A DNA stretch of 15,392 nt from Thermoplasmata archaeon (GTDB lineage Archaea > Thermoplasmatota > Thermoplasmata > Thermoplasmatales > Thermoplasmataceae), in assembly GCA_021797025.1 (NCBI GenBank), contig JAKAAK010000050.1:1-15392 (forward strand), read 5' to 3'. Shown piece by piece: positions 14,416 through 15,392 of this stretch. The position numbers and the translations under genes are program-made. Numbering within the stretch: position 1 is the stretch's first letter; every line of letters starts with the position of its first letter. The notes beneath the pieces were generated by a model, which searched no databases, was not told where the DNA came from, and was given only the letters and a program-made list of their open reading frames with translations.

Positions 14416-14805
14416 TTGTATTCAGACAATGAAGTTGTGATGGCCAAAATCAATCTTCATGTATTTATAATTAAAAATATTGCAAATTCAGATGTAACAG
14501 GGAATGACACTAGCTATTCTTTAACAGCCAAGAAAAACTATGAATCCTATGTGCAGAGGTTGAAATACCTTGTAAAGAAGTTTGTAAATGACACTATGAG
14601 TTACTTGGCACAGTGGAAGAAAAATAATAACTATGGAAAAAGGTGGCTCGTTGAAATATATTTTCGAGGGTAGAGGATGATAATGTCAGAGGTAATTAAA
14701 ACTAAGAAAATAGTATGCATTATACAGGAATTAGCCCTTAAGATTGTTAATTGCAATATTATGAGTGGTATGACACATACCTATCAATTATACAACACAA
14801 TATAA
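14416..14805 (+). pseudogene. Decayed C-terminal half of an IS5-type transposase
   Basis: The frame encodes NNNYGKRWLVEIYFRG, then an in-frame TAG, then MSEVIKTKKIVCIIQELALK and NIMSGMTHTY. This lines up residue for residue with the end of the intact transposase at 532-1455 (NNNYGKRWIVEIYFSG, MTEVIKAKKIEYIIQELALK, NIMRGMTYAY). The catalytic Glu in WLVEIYF remains, but both catalytic Asp regions and the 5' end are gone. The original stop (TAA in the intact copy) has become CAA, so the frame runs on to 14805. The part before about 14590 is only weakly similar. The terminal repeat follows at 14786-14799. The orientation is opposite to the intact copy. Confidence 0.8.
14786..14799 (-). repeat. 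Terminal repeat remnant of the decayed IS
   Basis: AATTATACAACACA is the exact reverse complement of 14 bases in the left terminal repeat of the intact IS (520-533). The outermost three bases differ (ATA instead of CTA), and no partner repeat was found upstream. Confidence 0.75.
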
Positions 14806-14829
14806 ATTCTCAACTAACTATTTTAACAC

Positions 14830-15392
14830 TTAAGCGGGCAAACTTGTTTTTATGGACAATTCTATGGCATCCTGGATCATCTTAATATCCATAGAAGGAT
14901 AATTCATATCAGGATGTTTAGCTACAAAGTTATCATGGAGTGGCATATGGATAACACCCCCTCTCACACCACTTTTCATTGATTCCCTGACTATTATAAA
15001 CATGGCATAATTGCATAAATATCCCCCAGCCGAAAGACTTAATGAAGACGGAATACCGTTGTCACTTAGTGTATTAACAATTGTTTCTACGGGCAGAGTG
15101 GAGAAAATACCATTGGATTGCGTTTGATCGATTAATTCTTCATTCGGTTTACTGCCACTATTATCAGCAGCTGCGCTATATTTATAATTTATAGCAATCT
15201 TTTCAGGTGTGATTTTGCTTCTACCTGGAGCTACACCAAGGCCTACAACTAAATCCGGGTTGACCAATTTTATTGACTCTGTTATTTCCTTTTCTACTTT
15301 AGAATAATCAACAGGCAGGATTTTGGATACAATACTATGGTTTTTTATTTTCTGTCCATTTAGTCTTTGTGCTATAATCATGGAAGGATTCT
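14830..15392 (-). CDS. pcp: Pyrrolidone-carboxylate peptidase (partial at the N-terminus)
   Basis: This is a cysteine peptidase of family C15 that removes N-terminal pyroglutamate from peptides in the cytoplasm. The frame runs off the right edge. The first readable residues NPSM precede MIIAQRLNG, giving the family's conserved NPS..va..L.G, so the true start is some 15-20 residues further upstream and the ATG at 15381 is internal. Visible signatures are ILPVDY, PDLVVGLGVAPGRSKITPEKIAIN with the catalytic Glu in PEKIAIN, DNSGSKPNEELI, SLSAGGYLCNYAMFI with the catalytic Cys, and GGVIHMPLH with the catalytic His. About 187 residues are in the window, near the family's usual 200-215. The stop lies 24 bp from the end of the decayed IS. 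It has no obvious link to the glycan or Ubl genes. Confidence 0.93.
   Translation of the reverse strand, partial: NPSMIIAQRLNGQKIKNHSIVSKILPVDYSKVEKEITESIKLVNPDLVVGLGVAPGRSKITPEKIAINYKYSAAADNSGSKPNEELIDQTQSNGIFSTLPVETIVNTLSDNGIPSSLSLSAGGYLCNYAMFIIVRESMKSGVRGGVIHMPLHDNFVAKHPDMNYPSMDIKMIQDAIELSIKTSLPA

Noticed and set aside
517..14805. A functional composite transposon carrying the whole island
   Set aside because: The right-hand IS is only a 3' fragment with a stop codon and no second end. The target duplication flanks the left IS alone, so that IS moved by itself.
15379..15381. ATG at 15381 as the true start of pcp
   Set aside because: The family motif NPS lies directly upstream in frame, so the gene continues past the window edge.

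Overview
The window looks like a low-GC archaeal genome, most probably an acidophilic Thermoplasmatales member (Ferroplasma, Acidiplasma or Cuniculiplasma type). This is inferred from several things. Most genes have an AT-rich TATA-like box 25-30 bp before the start codon and no Shine-Dalgarno (leaderless transcripts). There are two DUF2079 membrane proteins, an archaeal long-form RmlA, and decayed insertion sequences. No rRNA, tRNA or CRISPR array was seen.

Layout. (1) 1-351: start of a family 2 glycosyltransferase (dolichol-phosphate-sugar synthase type), minus strand, cut by the window edge. (2) 517-1556: a complete IS5-type insertion sequence with 17-bp terminal inverted repeats, a 9-bp target duplication and a hairpin over the transposase ribosome binding site. 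(3) 1587-2130: a decayed, internally deleted IS66-type transposase. (4) 2153-4663: two GT4 glycosyltransferases. (5) 4708-8104: two convergent DUF2079 polytopic membrane proteins, possible lipid-linked sugar transferases. (6) 8272-11795: a complete dTDP-L-rhamnose gene set, rmlC> <rmlB <rmlD rmlA>. (7) 12257-14031: three overlapping genes for a ubiquitin-like (Ubl) protein, an E1-like ThiF enzyme with an N-terminal DUF6791-type domain, and a DUF6527 (BubE-type) protein. (8) 14135-14805: a perfect 29-bp palindrome, an unidentified broken ORF and the decayed 3' half of a second IS of the same family as the first. (9) 14830-15392: pyrrolidone-carboxylate peptidase, minus strand, cut by the right edge.

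How it fits together. Parts 1 and 4-6 form a cell-surface glycan locus. The Rml enzymes would make dTDP-rhamnose, the cytoplasmic GTs would assemble a glycan (probably lipid-linked), and the DUF2079 proteins would act at or across the membrane. The most interesting part is the Ubl/E1/DUF6527 cluster. It resembles bacterial ubiquitin-like conjugation operons, some of which act in antiviral defence, but has no separate E2 or JAB/MPN peptidase gene in the window. It lies beside IS debris and its first gene has a strong Shine-Dalgarno, unlike its leaderless neighbours, which suggests acquisition as an accessory module.
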